From Pseudomonadota bacterium (lineage in GTDB: Bacteria > Myxococcota > Polyangia > GCA-2747355 > JACKDQ01), in contig JAUVBO010000113.1 in the NCBI GenBank assembly GCA_030591195.1, positions 1-7,325 of the forward strand: a stretch of 7,325 nucleotides of DNA, in the 5' to 3' direction. The position numbers and the translations under genes were made by a program. Each line of letters begins with the position of its first letter. Position 1 is the first letter of the stretch. The notes beneath the pieces are model-generated. The model saw only the letters and a program-made list of their open reading frames with translations, made no database searches and was not told the origin of the DNA. This document shows, piece after piece, positions 1 to 6,659 of this stretch.

Positions 1-1
1 C

Positions 2-1000
2 GCTGCGGTCGTCATGCTGCTGGTCACCGGCTGTCAGCTGCCGATGCAGGACCCGGCGCAGGTCAGCGTGGCGGGCGACAGCGGGCCGGATGGCGACATG
101 TCCCCGGTCGCCGACGGTGGTGCGAGTGACCGCGACATCTTCGCCGCTCCGGGAGACGTCGTCGACGCGCCGGCGGACGCCCCGCCAGAGCGGCGGTGGG
201 TCGAGGTCAGCTCGCCGACGCCCTCGAACATGAAGGGCGTCTGGGGCTGCGCACCAGACGACGTCTGGGCGGTGGGCTTCGAGGGCCGCATGCTGCACTA
301 CGGGGGCGACGCCTGGGTCCAGCTGCCATCGGTCACCGGCCAGCAGCTGAACGCGATCTGGTGCGGCTCCGCGGACGGCTGGGCGGTGGGGGCGTCGGGC
401 ACGATCCTCCGGCTCGAGGGCGGCACCTGGAGCATCAAGGCGAGCCCGGTGACCCTCGAGCTCAAGGCGGTCTGGGGGACGGCCACCGGCGCCTGGGCCG
501 GCGGCGATCTCGGCACCCTGGTGCGCCATGACGGCCAGAGCTGGTCGAAGGTCGACAGCGGCACCCCGACCCTCGACATTCGCGGGATCTGGGGCAGCGA
601 TGACGACGATGTCTGGCTGGTCGGCGACGAGGCGCTGCTGCTGCACCACACCGCGGCCGGTCTGGCTCCGGTGACGCCGCCGACCACCAACACCTTGCGC
701 GGCATCTGGGGCGAGGCCCCAGATCGGATCTGGGCCGTCGGGACCAAGGTCTGGCTCAGCTACGACGACACCAGCTGGACCACCGAGCCCGCCGTCAACG
801 CTCACGACCTGCGGGGCATCGCCGGCGGGATGGGCACGCGGTGGGCTGTGGGCGGCGGCGGTGTGATCCTGCGCCACGACGACACCGGCTGGCAGGCGGT
901 GGCATCGCCCACCAGCCGGACACTACACGGGATCTGGATCGGCGACGATGGCGTGGGCTGGGCCGTAGGAAACTACGGCACGATCGTCCAGCTGCGCTAA
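2..1000 (+). CDS. Putative lipoprotein with seven-bladed WAVG-repeat beta-propeller (5' end outside window)
   Basis: The reading frame is open from base 2, so the gene enters from the left; 332 residues are visible. The first of them (AAVVMLLVTGC) form the hydrophobic end of a signal peptide and a canonical lipobox L-V-T-G-C, with the lipidated Cys at bases 32-34. The ATG at 14 would leave only six residues before that Cys and no charged n-region, so the true start lies upstream. A linker of about 50 residues rich in D, A, G and P follows. Counting from the Met at 14, residues 73-328 are seven repeats of 38-39 residues of the type L-x-G-I-W-G...W-A-V-G-x-x-G-x-I-L-x-H...W. Such repeats are expected to fold as a seven-bladed propeller. 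No catalytic motif is seen. The protein is probably anchored in the outer membrane or exposed at the surface for binding, but the ligand is unknown. It ends with TAA, convergent to the next gene. The lipoprotein and propeller calls are firm; the function is not. Confidence 0.85.
   Translation, partial: AAVVMLLVTGCQLPMQDPAQVSVAGDSGPDGDMSPVADGGASDRDIFAAPGDVVDAPADAPPERRWVEVSSPTPSNMKGVWGCAPDDVWAVGFEGRMLHYGGDAWVQLPSVTGQQLNAIWCGSADGWAVGASGTILRLEGGTWSIKASPVTLELKAVWGTATGAWAGGDLGTLVRHDGQSWSKVDSGTPTLDIRGIWGSDDDDVWLVGDEALLLHHTAAGLAPVTPPTTNTLRGIWGEAPDRIWAVGTKVWLSYDDTSWTTEPAVNAHDLRGIAGGMGTRWAVGGGGVILRHDDTGWQAVASPTSRTLHGIWIGDDGVGWAVGNYGTIVQLR
230..997 (+). repeat. Seven tandem propeller repeats (about 38-39 codons each) within the lipoprotein gene
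   Basis: Repeat units begin at residues 73, 112, 150, 189, 228, 266 and 304, counted from the Met at base 14, giving spacings of 39, 38, 39, 39, 38 and 38. Each unit starts with a form of L-R-G-I-W-G and has a W-A-V-G core (W-L-V-G in unit 4, W-A-G-G in unit 3). Units 1-6 end in a strand with a Trp or equivalent, followed by a short S/T/P loop. The units have diverged in DNA sequence, so this is an old protein repeat rather than a recent tandem duplication. Unit 7 lacks its last strand, which the segment before unit 1 (residues 60-72) could supply. Confidence 0.85.
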
Positions 1001-1063
1001 GGGTGGGGAGCGCCAGCCGGTCAGCCCAGGTGGTTCCTCCTCCGTGGCGATCTGTCGCAGCAA

Positions 1064-1111
1064 CTCGGCCGAGGGGCCTCGATCGGCTAGTACCGTTTGA
1101 CACGGTTTTTT
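1064..1111 (+). terminator. Probable intrinsic terminator of the propeller lipoprotein gene
   Basis: About 90 bases past the TAA at 998-1000 a small hairpin (ACCGT at 1092-1096, loop TTGAC, ACGGT at 1102-1106) runs directly into six Ts (1106-1111). Just before it lies another inverted repeat (GCCGA at 1068-1072 with TCGGC at 1083-1087), which overlaps the 10-base palindrome CTCGGCCGAG at 1064-1073. The T-run follows the hairpin only on the plus strand, so it serves gene 1 and not the convergent gene. The five-pair stem is short, which limits confidence. Confidence 0.55.
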
Positions 1112-1203
1112 GAAGGGTTCAGGGCGGTCAAGGTTCCACTAGCGGACGATACGATTTCAGACGGGCGGTCCTAAATCGATGCGGCCGCTCGCTTGCGCCT
1201 GGT

Positions 1204-1222
1204 GCCCTTCTCGTGCAAGGGC
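1204..1222 (-). terminator. Weak hairpin downstream of the Cys-rich lipoprotein gene
   Basis: GCCCTT (1204-1209) and AAGGGC (1217-1222) can form a six-pair stem with a seven-base loop. It sits 24 bases past the TAG of the minus-strand lipoprotein gene. No T-run follows on the minus strand, so it is at best a weak or Rho-assisted terminator, and it may be a chance feature of GC-rich DNA. The rest of 1001-1245 shows no gene and no convincing promoter. Confidence 0.2.
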
Positions 1223-1245
1223 CGGTCGCTGTGAGAATCTACCGA

Positions 1246-2163
1246 CTAACCTCGCGGGCCGCACTGCATCTCGAGCTTGATCTTGGTGGTCAGCTCACGC
1301 CGGCATCCACAGCCGCACTGGTCGCTGAAGTTGACCGCGTTGGGACCACAGTAGATCGGGCTCAGCCCGCGGCAGCTCGAGGCGCTCTTGCTCTGGTAGT
1401 GGTAGCGGATCGGGTCGCCGCAGCCGAGGTTCTCGCCGGACGCGCGCTCGATGAACGACCGGGCCCCGCCCACCGTGTCGAAGACGTAGGCGTCACCGTC
1501 GAGCAGCGGTGTCTCGTCGCTGCCCAGCAGCCAGAGCTCGAGCGCCGGGGGCGGCACGCGCACGGTGATCTTCCAGGTGTTGTTGTAGCGCCGTGGATCG
1601 TCCTCCGGCAGATCGTAGGGCCGGTGGGGCTCTCCGGGCGAGCACATCGCCAGGGTCCCCATCTCCAGCGCGGCCCACTGGAACTGCCAGCCGGTCTTGG
1701 CTCGCTCGTCGAGGGTGATGTACTCGCGCTTGTAGGCCTTGCAGGTGCCGTCCCACGGGTCCTCGGCGTCGGGGCTCGGCACCCAGTCCTTGCACATCTT
1801 CAGCGCCACGCTGGTGTCGATCGACACCATCCGCTTGCCGTTCTTGGTGACCGCGGTGAGGCCCTTGTCGAGGCTCGAGGTCCAGAGGATCTGCTTCTTG
1901 GCGAAGTAGACCTTGCGCCCGATCCGGTAGGGCAACTCGAGCTCGCGGGTGACGCCACACCAGGCCGGGTCGCCGGCAACCTCCTCGAGCTTGTTGGCCT
2001 TGGCCACGTCGTCCATTGGCCATTGACCCATCTGGTCGACGCCATCGCTCTTGCCGGCTGGGCCACCACCGCTGCTGGTGGCCATCGGGCCACAGCCAAT
2101 GCTCCAGGAAACGGTCAGGCATAGCGCCACGAAACAGACAGCTGCGCTGGTCAAACGTCGCAT
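1246..2163 (-). CDS. Cysteine-rich lipoprotein of unknown function with C-terminal CGCGC motif
   Basis: This is a 305-residue protein that I do not recognise. The ATG at 2163 was chosen because a strong ribosome binding site (GGAGGA, 7 bases upstream) precedes it and because it gives a proper signal peptide: M-R-R, a hydrophobic stretch at residues 4-23, and the lipobox S-I-G-C with the lipidated Cys at 24. An in-frame ATG 15 codons upstream would place a charged segment before the signal and lacks this support. Gly rather than Asp follows the Cys, which fits outer-membrane sorting. A G/S-rich linker (about 25-45) leads into a globular part with many aromatic residues. The mature part has eleven more Cys (69, 124, 141, 174, 248, 264, 272, 283, 285, 287, 301), seven of them in the last 58 residues around F-S-D-Q-C-G-C-G-C (279-287). 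Such spacing suggests disulfides or metal binding outside the cytoplasm, which is inference. No enzyme motif is seen. The gene probably has its own promoter. Confidence 0.8.
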   Translation of the reverse strand: MRRLTSAAVCFVALCLTVSWSIGCGPMATSSGGGPAGKSDGVDQMGQWPMDDVAKANKLEEVAGDPAWCGVTRELELPYRIGRKVYFAKKQILWTSSLDKGLTAVTKNGKRMVSIDTSVALKMCKDWVPSPDAEDPWDGTCKAYKREYITLDERAKTGWQFQWAALEMGTLAMCSPGEPHRPYDLPEDDPRRYNNTWKITVRVPPPALELWLLGSDETPLLDGDAYVFDTVGGARSFIERASGENLGCGDPIRYHYQSKSASSCRGLSPIYCGPNAVNFSDQCGCGCRRELTTKIKLEMQCGPRG

Positions 2164-2170
2164 CGTTCGT

Positions 2171-2176
2171 TCCTCC
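2171..2176 (-). promoter_or_regulatory. Ribosome binding site fixing the start of the Cys-rich lipoprotein
   Basis: On the minus strand GGAGGA lies 7 bases before the ATG at 2163-2161. It supports this start over the ATG at 2208, where the signal peptide would be preceded by 15 extra residues. Confidence 0.7.
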
Positions 2177-2348
2177 AGGAAGTGGCCGGGCGAACAACGG
2201 GCAGTCACCCCGCGGTCTCGCGGCCGGCTCTGGTCGACAGGGGTTAGTTTGGACGGGGACGTTGCACCAACCGTGCCGCACGCGACGCTTCAGCGACCTG
2301 CGGGCAAACACTGGTGATTGGCGGATTTTGGGCGCGAGGTGCCGACCA

Positions 2349-2357
2349 AGTATAGCA
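2349..2357 (-). promoter_or_regulatory. Candidate extended -10 promoter for the Cys-rich lipoprotein gene
   Basis: Read on the minus strand, TGCTATACT matches the extended -10 consensus TGnTATAAT with one mismatch in the hexamer. No good -35 hexamer is found 16-18 bases upstream, which is tolerated at extended -10 promoters. Transcription would start near 2342 and give a leader of roughly 180 bases before the ATG at 2163. The surrounding DNA is less GC-rich than the coding regions, which fits a promoter area. This rests on the motif alone. Confidence 0.35.
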
Positions 2358-2609
2358 ACGATCAACGGCCAAGAGTGGCTGCTCCGGCGGCCTGCAATCG
2401 TCGACCTGCAATTGTTGGTGAGCACCGGCCAAGGCGACCAACCGGACAGATCTGCTCTTGCATCCTTGCTGACGGCTGCCTTCGAGCGACCTTTCACGCG
2501 GCGACCCACAACTACTCGTCCCCGCGCACCTCCTCTCGCCCCCTAGTCCCAGAAGCCGGAGAGAAGCGACAACTTCCCCCTGGCCTCGAGACGTCACCAT
2601 CAGACCACG

Positions 2610-2634
2610 GCGGTCCTCTTGGCTGAGGAGACGC
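2610..2634 (-). terminator. Possible hairpin at the end of the SUF transcript
   Basis: TCCTC (2614-2618) pairs with GAGGA (2625-2629) around a six-base loop. The stem can be lengthened by GCG (2610-2612) with CGC (2632-2634) across a small internal loop. It begins 16 bases past the sufU TAG. No T-run follows on the minus strand, so it could be a Rho-dependent end, an mRNA-stabilising structure or chance. Confidence 0.25.
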
Positions 2635-2650
2635 TGACTGGGGCGACAGG

Positions 2651-3115
2651 CTACTCGGTGCTGGCCGGCTCGGCGGTGCCCGAGAGGGCAGCCTCGAGGG
2701 TGTGCCAGGCGAGCGTGGCGCACTTGACCCGCGCCGGGAACTCGCGCACGCCGGCGAAGACGACGAGCTTGCCGAGGCGATCGAGATCGTCCGCGTCGAC
2801 CTCCCCGGCGGCGTCGGCCGTCAGCACCGCGTGGTAGCGGGACAGCAGCTGCCGAGCGACCTCCTCCGGCTGGCCGCGGATCGCCTCGGTCATCATCGAG
2901 GCCGCGGCGGTGGAGATCGCGCAGCCGGCGCCCTCGAAGGCGACGTCCTCGATCACCCCCTGGTCGTTGACCTTGAGCTGGAGGGTGATCTCGTCGCCGC
3001 AGAGCGGGTTGTAGCCCGCGGCGCCACGGTTGGCCCCGGCCACGCAGCCGCAGTTGCGCGGGTGCTTGTTGTGGTCGAGGATCGTCTGCTGGTACAGCTC
3101 CCTCAGGTCCGACAT
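2651..3115 (-). CDS. sufU: SufU-type sulfur acceptor / Fe-S assembly protein
   Basis: This 154-residue IscU/NifU-N family protein is of the SufU branch. In the cytoplasm SufU takes persulfide sulfur from SufS and passes it on to SufBCD, using a bound zinc; an older view had it as a scaffold. The three metal-ligand cysteines and the Asp are present: C39 and D41 in N-P-L-C-G-D, C65 in G-A-G-C-A-I-S, and C132 in A-R-V-K-C-A-T-L-A-W. Two traits separate it from IscU: an insertion of about 20 residues between the second and third Cys (roughly 93-118), and Lys in place of the His that precedes the last Cys in IscU. It is slightly longer than Bacillus subtilis SufU (147), mainly through an A/S/T/E tail. 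The ATG overlaps the sufS stop by one base (TGATG), with GGGAG 11 bases upstream, which implies coupled translation. It is the last gene of the operon and stands where sufE stands in Escherichia coli. Confidence 0.93.
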   Translation of the reverse strand: MSDLRELYQQTILDHNKHPRNCGCVAGANRGAAGYNPLCGDEITLQLKVNDQGVIEDVAFEGAGCAISTAAASMMTEAIRGQPEEVARQLLSRYHAVLTADAAGEVDADDLDRLGKLVVFAGVREFPARVKCATLAWHTLEAALSGTAEPASTE

Positions 3116-4434
3116 CAGCCAAACATCTCCCGCACGCCCGAGAGCCCGCGGACCAGCGCGTCGATCTCCTCGGTCGTGTTGTAGAAGGCCAGCGAGGCGC
3201 GGGCGGTGGCCGCCACTCCGAGGCGCTTCATCAGCGGCTGGGCGCAGTGGTGGCCGGCACGGATCGCGATCCCCTCCGCATCGAGGATCGTGCCGATGTC
3301 GTGGGGGTGGACCCCCTCGAGCACGAAGGAGAGCACGCCCGCCTTGCACGGCGCGGTGCCGACGAGCGAGAGCCCCTCGACGGCCGAGAGCGCCGAGGTG
3401 GCGTAGGCCAGCAGCTCGTTCTCGTAGCGCTGGATCCGATCCAGCCCCACCTCCTCGACGTAGGCAGCCGCAGCGCCGAGGCCGATCGCACCGGCGATGT
3501 TGGTCGTACCGGCCTCGAACTTCTGCGGCGGCGGCGCGTAGGTGGTGCGCTCGAAGCTCACCCGCCGGATCATGTCGCCGCCGCCCTGGTAGGGCGCCAT
3601 CCGCTCGAGCAGCTCGCGCCGGCCATAGAGCACGCCGATGCCGGTGGGCCCGTAGACCTTGTGTCCCGAGAAGGCGTAGAAGTCGCAGCCGATCCGCTGC
3701 ACGTCGACGCGCAGGTGGGGCACCGCCTGGGCACCGTCGACGAGCACGGCGGCTCCGACCTCGTGCGCCCTGCGACAGATCGCCTCCACCGGGTTGATCG
3801 TGCCGAGGGCGTTCGAGACGTGGGCCAGCGCGACGATCCGTGTCCGCTCGCTGAGCAGCCGCTCGAAGGCGTCGAGCCGCAGCTGGCCGCGGTCGTCGAT
3901 CGGCACCACCCGCAGCGTGGCGCCGGTGCGCTCGCAGGCGAGCTGCCAGGGGACGATGTTCGAGTGGTGCTCCATCTGGGTCAGCAAGACCTCGTCGCCC
4001 GGGCCGAGCACCTGGCCGCCGTAGCTCGAGGCGACGAGGTTGATCGCCTCGGTGGTGCCGCGGCAGAAGACCACCTCGCTGGCCGACGACGCGTTGATCA
4101 GTCGCCCCAGCAGCCGTCGCGCCTCCTCGTAGGCCTCGGTGGCCCGCTGACTGAGCGCGTGGACGCCACGGTGGACGTTGGAGCGGTCGCGCAGGTCGAA
4201 GCCTCGCACGGCCTCGACCACCTGGCGGGGCGTCTGGGCCGTGGCGGCGCTGTCGAGGTAGATCAGCTGATGGTCGCCGATGCGCTGGTCCAGGGCCGGG
4301 AAGTCCTCTCGCAGGCGCCCGACGTCGAGCGGCGGCGCCTCCGGCGAGGCGGCCACCTCGACCGCTGTGGCCCAGGGGCGACCGACCCCGAGGGTCGAGC
4401 CAACGCTGCCGATCAACGCAGACTGTCCTTGCAT
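3115..4434 (-). CDS. sufS: SufS cysteine desulfurase (PLP-dependent, type II)
   Basis: The enzyme removes sulfur from L-cysteine, giving alanine and an enzyme persulfide that is passed to SufU. It is a fold-type I aminotransferase, 439 residues from the ATG at 4434. Visible motifs are D-S-A-A-T near 61, M-E-H-H-S-N (the His that stacks on PLP) near 154-159, H-V-S-N and D-G-A-Q in the cofactor region, the PLP lysine K259 in S-G-H-K-V-Y-G-P, and the catalytic C397 in R-A-G-H-H-C-A-Q-P-L-M. H378, 19 residues before that Cys, matches the zinc-ligand-swapping His342 of Bacillus subtilis SufS. Compared with E. coli SufS (406 residues) there is an N-terminal extension of about 35 residues rich in A, G, P and V. 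A GTG at 4440 overlaps the sufD stop (GTGA) and would add two residues. I prefer the ATG because GAGG lies 6 bases before it but abuts the GTG. It overlaps sufU by one base. Confidence 0.95.
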   Translation of the reverse strand: MQGQSALIGSVGSTLGVGRPWATAVEVAASPEAPPLDVGRLREDFPALDQRIGDHQLIYLDSAATAQTPRQVVEAVRGFDLRDRSNVHRGVHALSQRATEAYEEARRLLGRLINASSASEVVFCRGTTEAINLVASSYGGQVLGPGDEVLLTQMEHHSNIVPWQLACERTGATLRVVPIDDRGQLRLDAFERLLSERTRIVALAHVSNALGTINPVEAICRRAHEVGAAVLVDGAQAVPHLRVDVQRIGCDFYAFSGHKVYGPTGIGVLYGRRELLERMAPYQGGGDMIRRVSFERTTYAPPPQKFEAGTTNIAGAIGLGAAAAYVEEVGLDRIQRYENELLAYATSALSAVEGLSLVGTAPCKAGVLSFVLEGVHPHDIGTILDAEGIAIRAGHHCAQPLMKRLGVAATARASLAFYNTTEEIDALVRGLSGVREMFG

Positions 4435-4436
4435 CG

Positions 4437-5821
4437 TCACCCTCGCTCGCCGGGCCCCGCCGCGAGGCGGTCGCCCAAGAGACGTTGACCCAGTCGCTGC
4501 TCGAGGAGCTCGCGCAGCGCGGCGTGCGGCACCTCCGCGACGATCTCGCTGGCGAAGGCGGTGATCAGCATCCGACGGGCGTCCGCCGCCGAGAGGCCCC
4601 GGGCGCGCAGGTAGAACAGCGCGTCCTCGTCGAGCTGCCCCACCGTCGCGCCGTGGCTGCAGCGGACGTCGTCAGCGAAGATCTCGAGCTGGGGCTTGGT
4701 GTTGACCGTCGCGTCCTCGGAGAGCAGCAGGTTGCGATTGCTCTGCCGCGCGTCGGTGCGGACGGCTCCCTCGCGGACGAAGACCTTGCCGTTGAAGACC
4801 GAGGTCGCCCGCCCGTCGAGGATCCCCTTGTAGCTCTCGCGGCTGCTGCAGCCGGGCTTGCGGTGGTCGATCACCGTGTGGTGGTCGACGTGCTGCTCGC
4901 CGCCGGCGAGGTAGAGCCCGTGGAAGGAGCAGACGCTGCCCTCGTCGTCGAAGCGGGTGTTGATGTCGTTGCGCACCAGCCGTCCACCGAGGGAGAAGGA
5001 GAATGAGCGGAAGTCGCTGCGCTGCGCCTGCCGCGCCTCGACCGTCGCGACGTGGAAGGCGCCGGCCGCCTCGAGCTGCAGCTTGACGTGGTCGAGCACC
5101 GCACCACGGCCGAGAATCACCTCGGTCACCGCGTTGACCAGGTAGCTCTCGCCACCCAGCCCGGCGAAGGTCTCGACCACCATCGCCCGGCTCCGAGCTC
5201 CGCCGACGATCAAGTTCCGCGGGAAGCTCGCTCGCGGACCTCGCCCGCTGCTGAGGTGCAGCAGCTGCAGCGGGCGCGCCAGCTCGACGCCGCGACCGAG
5301 ATGGACCAGCGCCCCGTCGACCGCCAGCGCCGTGTTGAGCGCCGCGAAGGACAGCTCCGGCCCGACGACCCGACCGAGGTTCTGCTGCACCAGATCGACC
5401 AGGCCGGGGTCCACGGCGGCCCCATCGCGCCAGAGGTCCCCGAGGTTGTGCACCGCGGCTCCCGCCGGCAGCGCCTCCACCGTCGAGAGTTCCGGGGCGA
5501 AGCGACCATCGACGGAGACGAACCGGTCGCAGCCGGCGAGCGCGACCTCGCCCAGCTGCGCGAGCGTCACCTCGCCGCGGGCGACCGGGCGTGTTTCGTA
5601 GGACACCCCGTGCAGGGGCGCGACGTTGGTGTACTTCCACTCCTCGTCCCGCGGCGTCGGGAACCCCGCGGCGGCGAAGCGACTGATCGCCTCGCGGCGC
5701 AGCAGCTTGAGCCAGGGCGGCTCGTTCGAACGCGCCGGCTCCCCTTGCTCGAAGGCGCGCAGGAACTGAGCGGTGGAGGCATCCAGCGCCTGGGCCTCGC
5801 GGGTCGGCTGGCTGGCGACGC

Positions 5822-5825
<4 letters not shown>
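4437..5825 (-). CDS. sufD: SufD, subunit of the SufBCD Fe-S scaffold
   Basis: SufD pairs with SufB, and together with two SufC ATPases they form the complex on which Fe-S clusters are built. It is 462 residues, longer than E. coli SufD (423), with extra residues at both ends. The N-terminal helical part contains the family motif E-E-W-K-Y-T-N-V (61-68). The middle and C-terminal part (about 150-395) is the right-handed beta-helix, with N-D-I-N-T-R-F near 286, H-V-D-H-H-T-V near 312, G-K-V-F-V-R near 346, and C-S-H-G-A-T-V-G at 389-396. The His in C-S-H-G (H391) corresponds to E. coli His360, reported as important at the SufB-SufD interface. The C-terminal helices follow (D-E-D-A-L-F-Y-L-R-A-R-G at 399-410). 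The ATG overlaps the sufC stop by four bases (ATGA), with GGGAG 10 bases upstream inside sufC. It is distinguished from SufB by lacking the SufB cysteine motif and by its position in the operon. Confidence 0.94.
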
Positions 5826-6634
<809 letters not shown>

Positions 6635-6641
6635 CTGCGTT

Positions 6642-6648
6642 CTCTCCT
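6642..6648 (-). promoter_or_regulatory. Ribosome binding site of sufC
   Basis: AGGAGAG on the minus strand, 7 bases before the ATG at 6634-6632 and inside the 25-base sufB-sufC gap. It is the strongest binding site in the operon part that is visible and decides the sufC start, since the open frame extends further upstream. Confidence 0.7.
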
Positions 6649-6659
6649 GTGGCTCTCGC

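Larger units (their letters stand above)
2164..2650. other. 487-base intergenic region without a convincing gene
   Basis: This gap lies between the start of the Cys-rich lipoprotein gene and the end of sufU, both on the minus strand. It should therefore hold the end of the SUF transcript and the lipoprotein promoter. I see the candidate promoter at 2349-2357, two copies of CCTGCAAT (2391-2398 and 2405-2412), a small hairpin near the sufU end, and a CCGCG/CGCGG hairpin at 2210-2223 in the presumed leader. The open frames here have low-complexity or antisense-like compositions and no family features, so I call none of them a gene. I see no tRNA-like or insertion-sequence ends. Confidence 0.6.

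Noticed and set aside
14..16. ATG at 14 as the start of the propeller lipoprotein
   Set aside because: It leaves only six residues before the lipobox Cys and no positive n-region. The upstream codons are also hydrophobic and in frame, so the start is outside the window.
1097..1155. TTGACA at 1097-1102 as a -35 box of a plus-strand promoter
   Set aside because: No -10-like hexamer lies 16-18 bases downstream, and the TTGAC is the loop of the terminator hairpin. There is also no plus-strand gene to drive.
1213..2124. 303-codon open frame on the plus strand, antisense to the Cys-rich lipoprotein gene
   Set aside because: Composition is rich in L, V, A, R and H with no motifs, as expected from the complement of a GC-rich gene. 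The minus-strand frame has a ribosome binding site, signal peptide and lipobox.
1493..2509. 338-codon minus-strand frame spanning the lipoprotein start and the intergenic gap
   Set aside because: It overlaps the lipoprotein gene in another frame, and its product is an arginine/proline-rich shadow without motifs.
2318..2626. 102-codon plus-strand frame in the 487-base gap
   Set aside because: No ribosome binding site was noticed, and composition is irregular with no recognisable domain. It would also lie antisense to the expected SUF transcript end.
3247..4488. 413-codon open frame on the plus strand, antisense to sufS
   Set aside because: It mirrors sufS, whose catalytic motifs are unmistakable. 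The antisense product has repetitive R, D, H and L composition and no family features.
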